Shown here piece after piece: positions 55,359 to 64,000 of a stretch of 64,000 nt of DNA (position 1 is the stretch's first letter; each line of letters opens with the position of its first letter). The DNA comes from a bacterium (GTDB taxonomy: Bacteria; Eisenbacteria; RBG-16-71-46; CAIMUX01): the NCBI GenBank assembly GCA_030431975.1, contig JAUIHP010000025.1:1-64000 (forward strand), given 5' to 3'. A program made the translations under genes and the position numbers. The notes under the pieces were generated by a model. It did no database searches, was not told the origin of the DNA, and was given only the letters and a program-made list of their open reading frames with translations.

Positions 55359-56012
55359 ATGTCTGACCCCGTCAGCCGCATCCAGCTACAAACACGACAC
55401 CGGCGCATTTTGGTTCTGTACGCACACCCCGCGACGCAAAAGTCCCGCGTAAACAAGGTTCTCGCCGCCCGAATTCGGGCGATCGAGGGGGTCACGTTCC
55501 ATGACCTCTACGGCCACTATCCCGAATTCGACATTGACGTTCAGAAAGAGCAGGCTCTCCTCAACTCCCACGACGTCATCGTCTTTCAGCATCCCTTTTT
55601 CTGGTACTCGACTCCGGCGATCCTCAAGGAATGGCAGGACTTGGTTCTGGAACACGGATGGGCCTACGGTCGGGATGGGACGGCACTTCGGGGCAAACTG
55701 TTCCTGAGCGTGGTCACGGCTGGAGGGGGCCAGGCTGCCTACGAACCGACCGGTTACAACGCCCGAACGGTCAGGGACTTTCTGGCACCGATCGAGGGAA
55801 CGGCCAAACTTTGCGGCATGACGTTCCTCGCCCCTTTCGTCGCGCACGGCACTCATGCGATGAAGTCCGATCACATCGAGAAGCACGCACACGAATATCG
55901 TGACCTTCTTCTGGCACTGCGCGATGACCGACTCGACATCGAGGCCGCCTCCGCGCGCGACCTTCGCTTCCTCAACTCCAGCTTCGACCGGCTGATTCGG
56001 ACGGAGGACTAG
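55359..56012 (+). CDS. Flavodoxin-fold NAD(P)H:quinone oxidoreductase (KefF-like)
   Basis: 217 aa from ATG 55359. RRILVLYAHPATQKSRVN is the flavin-binding first strand and loop, HPFFWYSTPAILKEWQDLVL is the substrate/flavin region of KefF, MdaB and mammalian NQO1-like enzymes, and VVTAGGGQAAYEPTGYN follows. Somewhat longer than KefF of E. coli (176 aa). It ends 4 bases before the KefC-like gene, so it is the likely cytoplasmic regulatory partner of that transporter. Confidence 0.9.
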   Translation: MSDPVSRIQLQTRHRRILVLYAHPATQKSRVNKVLAARIRAIEGVTFHDLYGHYPEFDIDVQKEQALLNSHDVIVFQHPFFWYSTPAILKEWQDLVLEHGWAYGRDGTALRGKLFLSVVTAGGGQAAYEPTGYNARTVRDFLAPIEGTAKLCGMTFLAPFVAHGTHAMKSDHIEKHAHEYRDLLLALRDDRLDIEAASARDLRFLNSSFDRLIRTED

Positions 56013-56016
56013 ACCG

Positions 56017-57987
56017 ATGTACGGCGAGAGTTTCTTCCTGCAGGCAATGCTCTACCTCGGGGCCGCCGTCATTGCCGTCCCCATCGCCAAGCGGCTGGGT
56101 CTCGGATCCGTCCTCGGTTATCTGTTGGCCGGAATTGCCATCGGCCCTTTCGGACTCGGACTGGTCGGCGAAGAAGGACAGGATGTCATGCACTTCGCCG
56201 AGTTCGGTGTCGTCATGATGCTTTTTCTGGTCGGGCTCGAGCTGCGCCCGCAACTTCTGTGGGAGATGCGCGGCCCGATCCTGGGCCTCGGCGGTTCGCA
56301 GGTCGCGATAACCGCGGTCATCATTACAGCTATCGGTCTGGCCGTGGGTCAGGCGTGGCAATCGTCACTGGCCGTCGGCCTGACGCTGGCGTTGTCGTCG
56401 ACGGCCATTGTGCTGCAGAGCCTGAACGAAAAAGGGCTCATGAAGACCGAGGCTGGCCAGTCGAGTTTCGCCGTCCTTCTGTTTCAGGACATCGCCGTCA
56501 TCCCCATGCTGGCTCTGTTTCCGATGCTTGCCGTTCAGGCGATGACGGGTGGGTCCGGGGAGGGCCTTGGGGGCGACGACGGGCAAGATCCGGGTCTCGG
56601 ACACGGACATGGTCCAAACCACGCGGAAGATCACGGCGCCCCTGAAACCTGGCTCGAAGCTCTCGACCTTCCCGGTTGGGCAGAGACATTGGTCGTCATC
56701 GGCGCTGTTCTCGCGATCATCCTGGCCGGCCGCTACCTCTTCCGCCCCTTCCTTCGTTTTGTCGCGGGAACCCGGCTTCGCGAAACATTCACAGCGGCGG
56801 CGCTTCTTCTGGTCGTCAGCATCGCGCTACTCATGACCAAGGTCGGGCTGAGCCCTGCGCTCGGAACCTTCCTCGCCGGAGTCGTTCTCGCCAACAGTGA
56901 GTACCGGCATGCCCTGGAGAGCGACATCGAACCGTTCAAGGGACTGCTGCTCGGCGTCTTCTTCATCGCCGTGGGCTCGTCGATCGACTTCGCTCTCATC
57001 GCGTCAGAACCGGGCGTGATCAGCGGACTCGTCGTCGGAATCATCGTCCTCAAGCTGGTCGTTCTCTTCGTTCTGGGAAAGCTTTTCAAGCTTCCGTTCG
57101 ACCAGAATCTCATCTTCTCGTTTGCCTTGGCACAAGGCGGTGAGTTCGCCTTTGTCCTCTTCTCCTTTGCGAGGCAGTCAGGAGTACTGACGACGGAGGT
57201 GACGGCTCCCCTCATCGCATCCGTTGCTCTGACCATGGCGCTGACACCGCTACTCATGATCTTCAACGAGCGCGTTCTCCAACCTCGGTTCGGAACCCGA
57301 CGCGCCGAGGCTCCGGAGGTCGCGGCAATCGATGCGCAGAGCGCCGTCATCGTCGCAGGTTTCGGTGACTTCGGGGGCACGGCCGTCCGTTTTCTTCGCG
57401 CGAATGGCATTCAGCCCGTCGTCCTGGAGCACGACTCCGAGCGGGTCGAACTTCTACGCCGCCTGGGGTTGAAAGCGTTCTACGGGGATGTCCGGCGACA
57501 CGATCTACTCCACGCGGCCGGCGCAGAAGAGGCACGCATCCTGGTCGTCGCGGTCGGGGGTCACGAGCGCCAACTCGAAGTGATTCACATGGCGAAGAAG
57601 CACTTTCCCCACCTGGAAATCTACGCCCGGGCAGAGGCCTGGTTCGAAGCGTTCGAGCTCATCCAGACCGGCGTCCGACACGTTTACCGGCAGAATGCCG
57701 ACACCGCGCTGCGGGCCAGTGCGGATGCGCTGTATGCATTGGGCTATGAGCGGCACCAGGTTCACCGCGCGGCTCAGCGGTTCCGCCGCCATGACTTCGA
57801 AGCCATGCACGATCTGGCCAAGACGTGGGGCGATGAAAAGGCCTATATGAACCTGGCGAAGCAGCGAATCGAGAATCTCGAGAAGATCATGCTGGCGGAA
57901 ATGGAGGACGGCACGCCCCACGATCAAGGATGGGACGTCGAGACGCTACGCGACGAATTCGGCAACCTTGTCGAAGCGGACACCTAG
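56017..57987 (+). CDS. KefB/KefC-like glutathione-gated K+/H+ antiporter
   Basis: 656 aa. Residues 1-410 form a CPA2 antiporter domain of about 12-13 helices (AVPIAKRLGLGSVLGYLLAG, GVVMMLFLVGLELRPQLLW, STAIVLQSLNEKG, FQDIAVIPMLALFPML, ALGTFLAGVVLANSEYRHAL). The C-terminal RCK/TrkA-N domain (VIVAGFGDFGGTAVRFLRAN, then VLEHDSERVELLRRLGLKAF) binds nucleotide or glutathione. A Gly/His/Asp-rich loop between helices (about 185-212, GHGHGPNHAEDHGAPE) is unusual for the family. Exports K+ to acidify the cytoplasm under electrophile stress. Confidence 0.93.
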   Translation: MYGESFFLQAMLYLGAAVIAVPIAKRLGLGSVLGYLLAGIAIGPFGLGLVGEEGQDVMHFAEFGVVMMLFLVGLELRPQLLWEMRGPILGLGGSQVAITAVIITAIGLAVGQAWQSSLAVGLTLALSSTAIVLQSLNEKGLMKTEAGQSSFAVLLFQDIAVIPMLALFPMLAVQAMTGGSGEGLGGDDGQDPGLGHGHGPNHAEDHGAPETWLEALDLPGWAETLVVIGAVLAIILAGRYLFRPFLRFVAGTRLRETFTAAALLLVVSIALLMTKVGLSPALGTFLAGVVLANSEYRHALESDIEPFKGLLLGVFFIAVGSSIDFALIASEPGVISGLVVGIIVLKLVVLFVLGKLFKLPFDQNLIFSFALAQGGEFAFVLFSFARQSGVLTTEVTAPLIASVALTMALTPLLMIFNERVLQPRFGTRRAEAPEVAAIDAQSAVIVAGFGDFGGTAVRFLRANGIQPVVLEHDSERVELLRRLGLKAFYGDVRRHDLLHAAGAEEARILVVAVGGHERQLEVIHMAKKHFPHLEIYARAEAWFEAFELIQTGVRHVYRQNADTALRASADALYALGYERHQVHRAAQRFRRHDFEAMHDLAKTWGDEKAYMNLAKQRIENLEKIMLAEMEDGTPHDQGWDVETLRDEFGNLVEADT

Positions 57988-57992
57988 CTAGC

Positions 57993-60740
57993 CTAGCCCA
58001 CGACGACGAACGGCGCCCAATGGAACGGATGCGGATGAAGATCCCGCAGCCGCGCTCTGGCCTTCGCTGCGGCCGCCGGAGCCGTCTCCCCCGTGGACCA
58101 TCGCTCGTAGAACGGTTTCGAGAAACCGCGCGCGGCATCGGCGTCGATGCGCCACGCCGTCAAGACCAACTCTCGCGCACCGGCAGACAGCGCCGCAGCA
58201 ATCCAGCCGTCAAAGTCCGAACCCGGCATGAGCTCCACGACACCCGATTCGCAGCTGGTGAACTGGACCAATGCGCCATCCAGAAGCTCTTTCCGCAGGT
58301 GTTCGAAGCCAACCCATCCGTCGGAAAGTTCCAGACCGGACATGAGCCAACCGGAGCGGTGAAACGTTCCGTGAGCTGCGACATGCAGCGCCCCGACCGG
58401 ACCGCGAACCTCGTCCAGGGCCGCCCGTCCGGTTCCGGTTTCCACCTGGAAGCCGGAGTGTCCGAGTTGGGCCGCGACATCCTCGATCTCTTCCGACATG
58501 GAGTCATCCGGCCCCGCCAACAGCAACGCATTCTGCAACGGCTTCCGTTCGCGCTGCGCCAGTAGCGATGGGTGGGGCAACCGGGAGACGGTCCGCCCGT
58601 TCCGGTCCATCGACTCGAGCGGCAGGCTGTGGAGTTCGCGAAGTGGAATGACCACGACGTGATCGCTGTTCAAAGGAAGGGGATCCCAGAACGCCCGGCG
58701 CAGTGACTCGAGACTCTTCGTGCTTTCGACCAGAGTCCGGTCGAGAAACTCCGTGCGCCGCGTCTTGGGAGCCCGGCTCGCGGTCTCGAACGTGAGGCGC
58801 AAAGCAAACCAGTCGCGGGCCAGAGCTTGTTCGCCGCCCGGAAGCGGAACAAACCGCGAGGTACCGTCGGCGCGCACGACGAAGGCGCGCCAACCCTGGT
58901 GATAGTCGTAAAGCACGACGTCCCGACCGCGAAGGTGCTTTTTCCAACGGTCGAAGCCGCGGTCCCGATGGGCGGCCCGCACGAGTTGCGGTGTGCGGGC
59001 GAGCACCCGGGTCAGCCGCTTGTCGAGCTGCTCCATCTGTCCCTGCAAGGAACGGGAACGAAGGTCCTCGGTCTCTTCATCGGGATTGGACGAAAGCAGC
59101 TGGTCACGCAGTCGAACGATGGCCGCTCGCGTGTCGGGAAGCATCTCACTCGACCGACCCTGCAACAGATCCTCGATGAGAACGGGCGACCGCGCTCGCG
59201 AGAGCAGGTCGACCGCGGTCTCCTCGGCCCGCTCGCCGCCGCACTCCAGGATGACATCGATGGCTGGGCCGTAGACCGCAGCCCGTGATCCGCCGACCAG
59301 AATGCGAAGCTGGCGCGTCCCGAACTTGAGGAGTAGTTCTTCCAACAGATCGACCGCCCGCTTGGCCCAACGAACCGCTTCCGCGTCGCGACCCAGTCGC
59401 GCCGCAGCTTGGGCGCGAACCAGTGCCATCGTCGGTCGCTCCAACTTGGCCGGATGCTTCTTTGCATCTGCATAGGCGCGGGTTGCCGCCTGGTGGGCTC
59501 GCGAGTTCTTTCCTTGAACGAGATACGCCTGAGCAGCCCGCGCCCGAGCCAAGGCACCATCGCTGTGCGGACTTTTCCGATCGAGGTAGCCCTGGCTCTT
59601 TCGCAGTCGGGCCAGCGCTTCGTCAGCCCGGTTCTCCGCCAAAAGGACGGGCGCCATCTCCACATTGACACGATGTTTCAACCACGTGTGTCCGACGTCG
59701 GTCCAATGCCGGGAGGCCCGCTCCAAATGTACCAGGGCTTCGTTGTGGCGGCCCTGTCCTGCCAGCAAACGACCCAACAAGCACTCGGCGTGGGCCGCGT
59801 CCATCTCCAAACCCAACTCTCGGTAGAGCCGAAGGGCCGACTCCGCAGCGGGAACGCCCGCTTCGCTGGCGCCGACTGAGGAAAAGAGCAAGGCCAGCTC
59901 TCGCTGAAGCCACGCCTCGCCACGCCGATCTCCTCTGGAGGTGAACACCTCACGAATCCGTTCGATCTCGTTCAGTCCGCGCTGCCAATCGCCGTCTGCA
60001 ATGTCCAAGGCCGCGAGCACGGTGTGACTGTAAAGAGACGGCATGTGGTCGTCGCCGCCGGAGTAGAACTCCAACGCCTGCCGACAGGCTTTTCGCGCTT
60101 TCTTCGACTCACCCAGCATGTGGAAGACGACACCGAGGTTGTGCGCGGTGACCGCAGCATCCCCGGGTGACTTGGCTGCACGAAACAGCTTGAGGGCCTT
60201 TTCGGATTGCTCCGCGACGAGATCCAAACGGCCGACGGTCATCCAGGCGCTACCGAGGTTGGCTTCGAGACGGGCCTGCAGGATTCGGTCGCGCGCCTGA
60301 AGGAGCTGGATTCCACGCGCGGCCACTTTGCGCGCCTGGGAAGCCCGGCCCGCCATCCCCAAGGCGAAGACCCAGCCGATCGCCGTGCGTCCCTCTTCCA
60401 TCCGGTCGCCGAGCTTGCGAAACGCCTTCGCCGCCGATTCGTAAGCCGGCAACGAACCGGACACATCACCCGAGGAAAAGAGAGCATGTGCGCGCAATCG
60501 CAAGAGCCGGGCCTGCCCTGCCGCATCCAGGCCCCGACCGGCGAGCGCCTTGTGGAGACGATCCACGGCGCGAGCGGTCAGAGCCGGGTCGATTCGGCAA
60601 CCGACAACAAGGTCGTCGTAAACGGCAGCAAAGTCGGAAGCCAGTGCGTCCGCCTCCGTCGCCTTCATTCGGGACGGTCCACTCGTCAAAGACCGGAGCC
60701 GTTCACGGACGGCGTCCTTACGGTCGGCGATTTCGTTCAT
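57993..60740 (-). CDS. TPR-CHAT caspase-like protease
   Basis: 915 aa. Residues about 30-480 are tandem TPR repeats (HNLGVVFHMLGESKKARKAC, SALRLYRELGLEMDAAHAEC, YLVQGKNSRAHQAATRAYAD). The C-terminal CHAT domain (about 600-915) has the catalytic dyad His790 (HVAAHGTFH) and Cys830 (QFTSCESG), the pair of the caspase/separase clan. TPR-CHAT proteins include Csx29, the protease of type III-E CRISPR craspase. Here the gene is third in an operon with an ECF sigma factor and a small protein, 32 bases after the latter. Substrates are unknown. Confidence 0.9.
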   Translation of the reverse strand: MNEIADRKDAVRERLRSLTSGPSRMKATEADALASDFAAVYDDLVVGCRIDPALTARAVDRLHKALAGRGLDAAGQARLLRLRAHALFSSGDVSGSLPAYESAAKAFRKLGDRMEEGRTAIGWVFALGMAGRASQARKVAARGIQLLQARDRILQARLEANLGSAWMTVGRLDLVAEQSEKALKLFRAAKSPGDAAVTAHNLGVVFHMLGESKKARKACRQALEFYSGGDDHMPSLYSHTVLAALDIADGDWQRGLNEIERIREVFTSRGDRRGEAWLQRELALLFSSVGASEAGVPAAESALRLYRELGLEMDAAHAECLLGRLLAGQGRHNEALVHLERASRHWTDVGHTWLKHRVNVEMAPVLLAENRADEALARLRKSQGYLDRKSPHSDGALARARAAQAYLVQGKNSRAHQAATRAYADAKKHPAKLERPTMALVRAQAAARLGRDAEAVRWAKRAVDLLEELLLKFGTRQLRILVGGSRAAVYGPAIDVILECGGERAEETAVDLLSRARSPVLIEDLLQGRSSEMLPDTRAAIVRLRDQLLSSNPDEETEDLRSRSLQGQMEQLDKRLTRVLARTPQLVRAAHRDRGFDRWKKHLRGRDVVLYDYHQGWRAFVVRADGTSRFVPLPGGEQALARDWFALRLTFETASRAPKTRRTEFLDRTLVESTKSLESLRRAFWDPLPLNSDHVVVIPLRELHSLPLESMDRNGRTVSRLPHPSLLAQRERKPLQNALLLAGPDDSMSEEIEDVAAQLGHSGFQVETGTGRAALDEVRGPVGALHVAAHGTFHRSGWLMSGLELSDGWVGFEHLRKELLDGALVQFTSCESGVVELMPGSDFDGWIAAALSAGARELVLTAWRIDADAARGFSKPFYERWSTGETAPAAAAKARARLRDLHPHPFHWAPFVVVG

Positions 60741-60772
60741 GGCGGCGGCCCCTGCGCCTTTCGTTCTGCGAT

Positions 60773-61270
60773 TCAGGTTGCGGGATTCTTCAGCTCGAGC
60801 ACGGTCCGATTCGGAAGATGAAGTTCCAAGGTCCAGCCTGCGGCCACAGTCTCTTCGAGTTCGAAGGGAACGCCGTTTTCTACGTCACAGGCGGTAATCA
60901 CGTGTTCCTCGTGAAGCCAAATCAGCTTGGCCGGTTTGTCGCCGGCCTCATGGAGCCAGAGGATTCCCCGCATGGACCAACGCCCGCCGTAGCCGGTGTC
61001 GGCAACGACCAGCCCAAGTTCCCCTTCGTCGAAGGTCTCGGTCAGAGTCACCGGACCCACGCCCAAATCGACGGTCGGCGCTGAGCGAACATCGGCAGCG
61101 GAATCATCTGTCCACTTCAGGTTCCTGATCTGTGAGTCCGCGGCTGCACCGTCGCGACCCGGCGCCGCGTCAGGCTCTTTCGAGAGCAGGTCTGCAACGA
61201 GGTTATTCGGAGGGTTCTTCCACTCTCCGGTTGCCGAAGCCTTCTTCAGAATGTCATCGAAACGGCTCAT
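60773..61270 (-). CDS. Uncharacterised protein coupled to sigma factor and CHAT protease
   Basis: 165 aa starting ATG 61270, overlapping the sigma factor's stop by 4 bases (ATGA). No signal peptide or membrane helix. Residues 1-70 look disordered and acidic (LLSKEPDAAPGRDGAAADSQ); 75-165 look like one beta-rich domain (VGPVTLTETFDEGELGLVVA, LHEAGDKPAKLIWLHEEHVI, WTLELHLPNRTVLELK). No family assigned. Position between sigma factor and protease suggests it regulates one or is cut by the other. Confidence 0.8.
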   Translation of the reverse strand: MSRFDDILKKASATGEWKNPPNNLVADLLSKEPDAAPGRDGAAADSQIRNLKWTDDSAADVRSAPTVDLGVGPVTLTETFDEGELGLVVADTGYGGRWSMRGILWLHEAGDKPAKLIWLHEEHVITACDVENGVPFELEETVAAGWTLELHLPNRTVLELKNPAT

Positions 61271-61965
61271 CGTTCGGCTACAGCTTCTCGGGTTCCGTTT
61301 TGATCCTCACGAATCGAGGATGTCTCGGCCGTGGGACGACTCATCCCTTCACTTTCTTTGAGGACACGCCGCAGCCGCTCGAGACAACGCCCCCGGATCG
61401 GTCCAATCGATCCGACGGCCATTCCCGAACGACGCGCCACTTCTTTGTATCCCTGCGGACCCGTCCGGTAGAAGAGTTCTCGCAGAAGCTCCGCGCACTT
61501 GCCTCCCAGTCGGTCGAGAGCCCGTTCGATTCGCACCCGCGCGTCTTCGTCGGAAGCAAGTTCATCCGGGAGTATCCCCGGATCCGGAATGTTTCGAAAC
61601 TGTCCATAGATGAAGCGTCGGTGGCGGGCAGCGTACTTGTAGGAGAGCCGGCGCGTCGCCACTTCGAGCCACCGGGGAAGGGCCTCCGGACTCTCGATGG
61701 TTCGAATGCGGCGATGCAAGTCGATCCAGACTTCCTGTGCGACGTCTGCGGCATCGTCTTCTTCGAGTCCGACGCGTCGAGCCGTAGCCACGACCAGGTC
61801 CTGGAATCGTTCGACGAGTTCGGACCAGGCGCGGTTGTCACCGCCTCTGCACCGTAGAACGAGTTCGAGCTCGCTGGTGCGGAGCCTCCGCGGCAAACGC
61901 GAAACGTCGGATCGTTTTCGATCCTCCGCCGACGTCGTCGTGACAGGTTCGAGCGGTCGGTGCAC
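61267..61965 (-). CDS. ECF sigma factor of the CHAT cluster
   Basis: 232 aa from GTG 61965. Region 2 (DNRAWSELVERFQDLVVATA, VAQEVWIDLHRRIR, LPRWLEVATRRLSYKY) and region 4 (GYKEVARRSGMAVGSIGPIR, CLERLRRVLKESEGM) define an ECF sigma factor. A 35-residue polar tail follows. It overlaps the next gene by 4 bases. No anti-sigma membrane protein is adjacent, so activity may be controlled by the small protein or by the CHAT protease. Confidence 0.92.
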   Translation of the reverse strand: MHRPLEPVTTTSAEDRKRSDVSRLPRRLRTSELELVLRCRGGDNRAWSELVERFQDLVVATARRVGLEEDDAADVAQEVWIDLHRRIRTIESPEALPRWLEVATRRLSYKYAARHRRFIYGQFRNIPDPGILPDELASDEDARVRIERALDRLGGKCAELLRELFYRTGPQGYKEVARRSGMAVGSIGPIRGRCLERLRRVLKESEGMSRPTAETSSIREDQNGTREAVAER

Positions 61966-62133
61966 TCTCCCGTTCCCATGACGCAGTCCGACACGACCCG
62001 ACCCGACAGAACTTGTGGGTAGGCGGTGCCGGCCCCGGTGCCGCCGGCGCTACCGCCGACGACCGGGTGATTCGGTTCACCCAATTCGGGCGCCGAGATC
62101 GCGTTTGGATACATGGGAGTGTGCAAGTTCATT

Positions 62134-63420
62134 TCAAAGGTCCCCGTCGCCGCCGATCTCGAGCACGGCCTGCAACGGATCGACCCGTCCGTACTCGACG
62201 GCATTCGTCGGATTGACGGGCTTCGACGTCAGGGTGACACAGCGCGCTCCAATCAGCGGGGAGACGCGGTGCGCCTCGATGGCCAAAGCAACGGAGCCGC
62301 TCACGATCGGTGTCGCCATGGAGGTTCCAGTCCCGAAGGCAGCCTCGGCGCGAGGATATCCACTGAGAATCAGTTCGCCCGGAGCGGCCACAGCAATGCC
62401 GTTCCCGGACCCCGACCACGAAAGAAGTTCGTCGTCATCCGTGACTGCGGCAACTCCCAACGTATACGGCGAGGTGGCAGGATACGTCGCGGCCTCGTTG
62501 CCGTAGTTGCCGGCTGCGGCGATGACGGCGACGCCCTTCAACCAGCACTCTTCGAGAACCGCGTCGAGCGCGGTTTGCTGTGACGCCACCGAGATACTCA
62601 GGTTGATCACGTCCGCATCCATGGCCAGGGCCAGCTTCAGCGCTTTGACGATGTCCCACAGACTCCCGACTCCGTCGTCCGTGATGGCCCGGATGGGGAC
62701 GAGCTGTGCGCCGGGCGCGACCAACGCGACACAACCGGCGACGTGCGTGCCGTGTCCGAATCCTTCGTCCAGCTCGCCGTCCTCGTCCTGGTCGATGTGG
62801 TCCTTGTATTCCTCGGACTCGAACCCGGAGTCGTCAGGCAACTCGACCGTACGCCCGCGCAGAAGCGGATGTCGGGAATATGCGCCCGTATCGATGACGG
62901 CCACGCGAACGTCGTCCCCCGTCGCCACCGCATGAGCCGACCGGAGATTCAGGTTGTTCAGCCACTCCTGGTCGTCCACCGCCTCCTGGTTGAATCCGCC
63001 TTCGAGAAAGCCGACGAGCAGAGTTTGGACCTCGCCGATGAAGACCTCGGCATTCGGGTCCGCGCCGGTAACCCCCTCTTCATGACGAAGGGCGGTGAAG
63101 TCGAAACCCGTCGGGATGTCATAGCGGACGAGCAGGCCGTCCGGAGTCTCGACGATCTCGATGATGTCGATCTCGTAGGCGGCTGCGATCTCGTCGGGAT
63201 CGCCGTTCGAATCGAAGACCACGACCGCTTCGTTGTCGTTCGGAAGCACCAGCCGTTCGACGAAGTTTTCCATCTGGAAGTGGGCGAGCGCCGGAGCATC
63301 CATGGCCAGCCCGTCCGACTTGGACCCAATGAGGTTGTCGTCCGGCGAGCACCCCTGAAGTCCGCTCCCCGCCGCCACCGAAACCGCTACCGCCATCAAC
63401 CCCAACGTCTTGGACCGCAT
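62134..63420 (-). CDS. Subtilisin-like serine protease lipoprotein next to the CHAT cluster
   Basis: 428 aa from the ATG ending at 63420; upstream codons of the longer frame are not protein-like. Lipobox LQGC (Cys24). The pro-region precedes the S8 domain with Asp177 (VIDTGAYS), His223 (GHGTHVAG) and Ser367 (GTGTSMATP). Acidic DQDEDGELDE may bind Ca2+. It aligns along its length with the lipoprotein protease at 43644-45005 (GFLEGGFNQEAVDDQEWL versus GFLEGDWQPGVVEEQKWL). 168 bases upstream of the ECF sigma gene and on the same strand, so it may belong to the same module. Confidence 0.88.
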   Translation of the reverse strand: MRSKTLGLMAVAVSVAAGSGLQGCSPDDNLIGSKSDGLAMDAPALAHFQMENFVERLVLPNDNEAVVVFDSNGDPDEIAAAYEIDIIEIVETPDGLLVRYDIPTGFDFTALRHEEGVTGADPNAEVFIGEVQTLLVGFLEGGFNQEAVDDQEWLNNLNLRSAHAVATGDDVRVAVIDTGAYSRHPLLRGRTVELPDDSGFESEEYKDHIDQDEDGELDEGFGHGTHVAGCVALVAPGAQLVPIRAITDDGVGSLWDIVKALKLALAMDADVINLSISVASQQTALDAVLEECWLKGVAVIAAAGNYGNEAATYPATSPYTLGVAAVTDDDELLSWSGSGNGIAVAAPGELILSGYPRAEAAFGTGTSMATPIVSGSVALAIEAHRVSPLIGARCVTLTSKPVNPTNAVEYGRVDPLQAVLEIGGDGDL

Positions 63421-63720
63421 ATGACCACCTCCTGGGAGTCCCCCTCCCGTCCACGCGAGGGAAGACCCACATGTTGCAACGCATCCCAAACCGTTCATCC
63501 GTACCGGCCAGCGACCTGGGTCGTCGAAGGCCGGCTGATTGTCTGGGCAGGCAAGGGAGCTTGAGATACACCCTATTTGAACTTTTTTGTCGGGAACGGA
63601 GGAAGGGGATTCTGGCTTCTGGCCAGCCATAGGCCACATGACCTGTAGACTCACGTCCGTCGGGGACTTCGAGGACTCGCGTCTCGCCGGCGGCCAGGCA
63701 CACCGGAAACGTCTTGAGCC
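63421..63720. other. Intergenic region without a supported gene
   Basis: 300 bases, likely with the subtilase promoter. No convincing -35/-10 pair, RNA or repeat. Confidence 0.4.
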
Positions 63721-63912
63721 TTAGGAACGCTTGTAGTTGCCGGTGACCCGGGCCATCAGCTGCTGCGCCTGTGCCGGGTTCATCTTGCCGACGCGGGCGC
63801 GGAACTTGTCGGCTGCGCCCCCCCGGAGCGTCGTGACGACCCTCCCGTCACGGGAGATGAAGACCTGCCCGTCCTTGGCGATTCGGTAGCTGAACCCGAG
63901 GTCTTCGGACAC
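63721..63912 (-). CDS. Small basic hypothetical protein
   Basis: 63 aa starting GTG 63912, 3 bases after the RdgB-like stop codon. FSYRIAKDGQVFISRDGRVV looks like a small beta-hairpin unit, and the C-terminal half (KFRARVGKMNPAQAQQLMAR) is helical. No signal peptide. Function unknown; probably transcribed with the gene upstream. Confidence 0.6.
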   Translation of the reverse strand: MSEDLGFSYRIAKDGQVFISRDGRVVTTLRGGAADKFRARVGKMNPAQAQQLMARVTGNYKRS

Positions 63913-63915
63913 GTT

Positions 63916-64000
63916 CTAGAGCTCCGCGAGGCGGGCTTCGATGAGAGCTCGGGCCTTGGCGAGCGCGCGGCCGCGGTGGCTGACCGACCGCTTCTCCTCC
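63916..64000 (-). CDS. 3' end of an RdgB/Ham1-like XTP/dITP pyrophosphatase (partial)
   Basis: The minus-strand frame ends EEKRSVSHRGRALAKARALI then EARLAEL at TAG 63916-63918. E-K-x-x-[IVL]-SHRGRAL is the C-terminal signature of RdgB/Ham1 nucleotide-pool sanitising enzymes. The remainder lies beyond the window, so this is judged from 27 residues. Confidence 0.75.
   Translation of the reverse strand, partial: EEKRSVSHRGRALAKARALIEARLAEL

Overview
The window looks like a 41-kb heavy-metal resistance island integrated into the tmRNA gene of a GC-rich bacterial chromosome, with chromosomal sequence on both sides. The host is probably a member of the FCB-related candidate phyla (Krumholzibacteriota/Eisenbacteria-like) or a neighbouring lineage. 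This rests on a secreted oxidase with a FlgD-like C-terminal domain, long GACC-x-x-x-G-x-C repeat proteins, and several sigma factor/kinase/CHAT/subtilase genes. It is an inference from style, not a phylogenetic result.

Layout. 1-1689 is chromosome: a small SH3-like ORF and a secreted hypothetical protein. 1690-42913 is the island, bounded by a perfect 19-bp direct repeat. The right copy is the 3' end of ssrA (tmRNA, minus strand, 42898-43247). The tyrosine integrase reads into that copy; its natural stop codon lies just inside the left copy, 41 kb away. The island carries three complete tripartite RND metal pumps: 2891-8568, 9616-15699 and 25989-33169. It also has a P1B copper ATPase, two multicopper-oxidase-like secreted proteins, an ArsR-type repressor, a sigma-54 two-component system, and several Cys-, His- or Met-rich secreted or membrane proteins. 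It contains a deleted IS3 element and a set of decayed inverted duplicates. A compact mobility module at 37.8-43.1 kb holds HTH and zinc-ribbon proteins, a winged-helix regulator, a DUF3987 protein, an AlpA-like HTH, an RHH protein and the integrase. No relaxase or type IV secretion gene is visible, so it looks like an integrative but not self-conjugative element.

From 42898 to the end is chromosome: tmRNA, tRNA-Lys, a subtilisin-like lipoprotein, SSB, tRNA-Pro, tRNA-His, a giant Ser/Thr kinase-NTPase-TPR protein with its ECF-like sigma factor, a 10-repeat Cys-rich secreted protein, tRNA-Arg, small secreted and VOC proteins, and a KefF/KefC-like pair. Last comes a minus-strand cluster: subtilase, ECF sigma factor, small unknown protein and TPR-CHAT caspase-like protease. 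The window ends in the 3' end of a RdgB-like gene.

How the genes work together. The island appears built to sense and expel copper and other divalent metals. Pumps move metal out of the periplasm, the ATPase clears the cytosol, oxidases act on periplasmic Cu(I), and metal-binding proteins buffer it. A palindrome at 23890-23915 matches the sigma-54 promoter consensus on both strands. It lies between the sensor kinase operon and the copper operon, so the NtrC-type regulator may control both. The subtilase-sigma-CHAT cluster at the right end is the best candidate for an undescribed proteolytic signalling or cell-death system.
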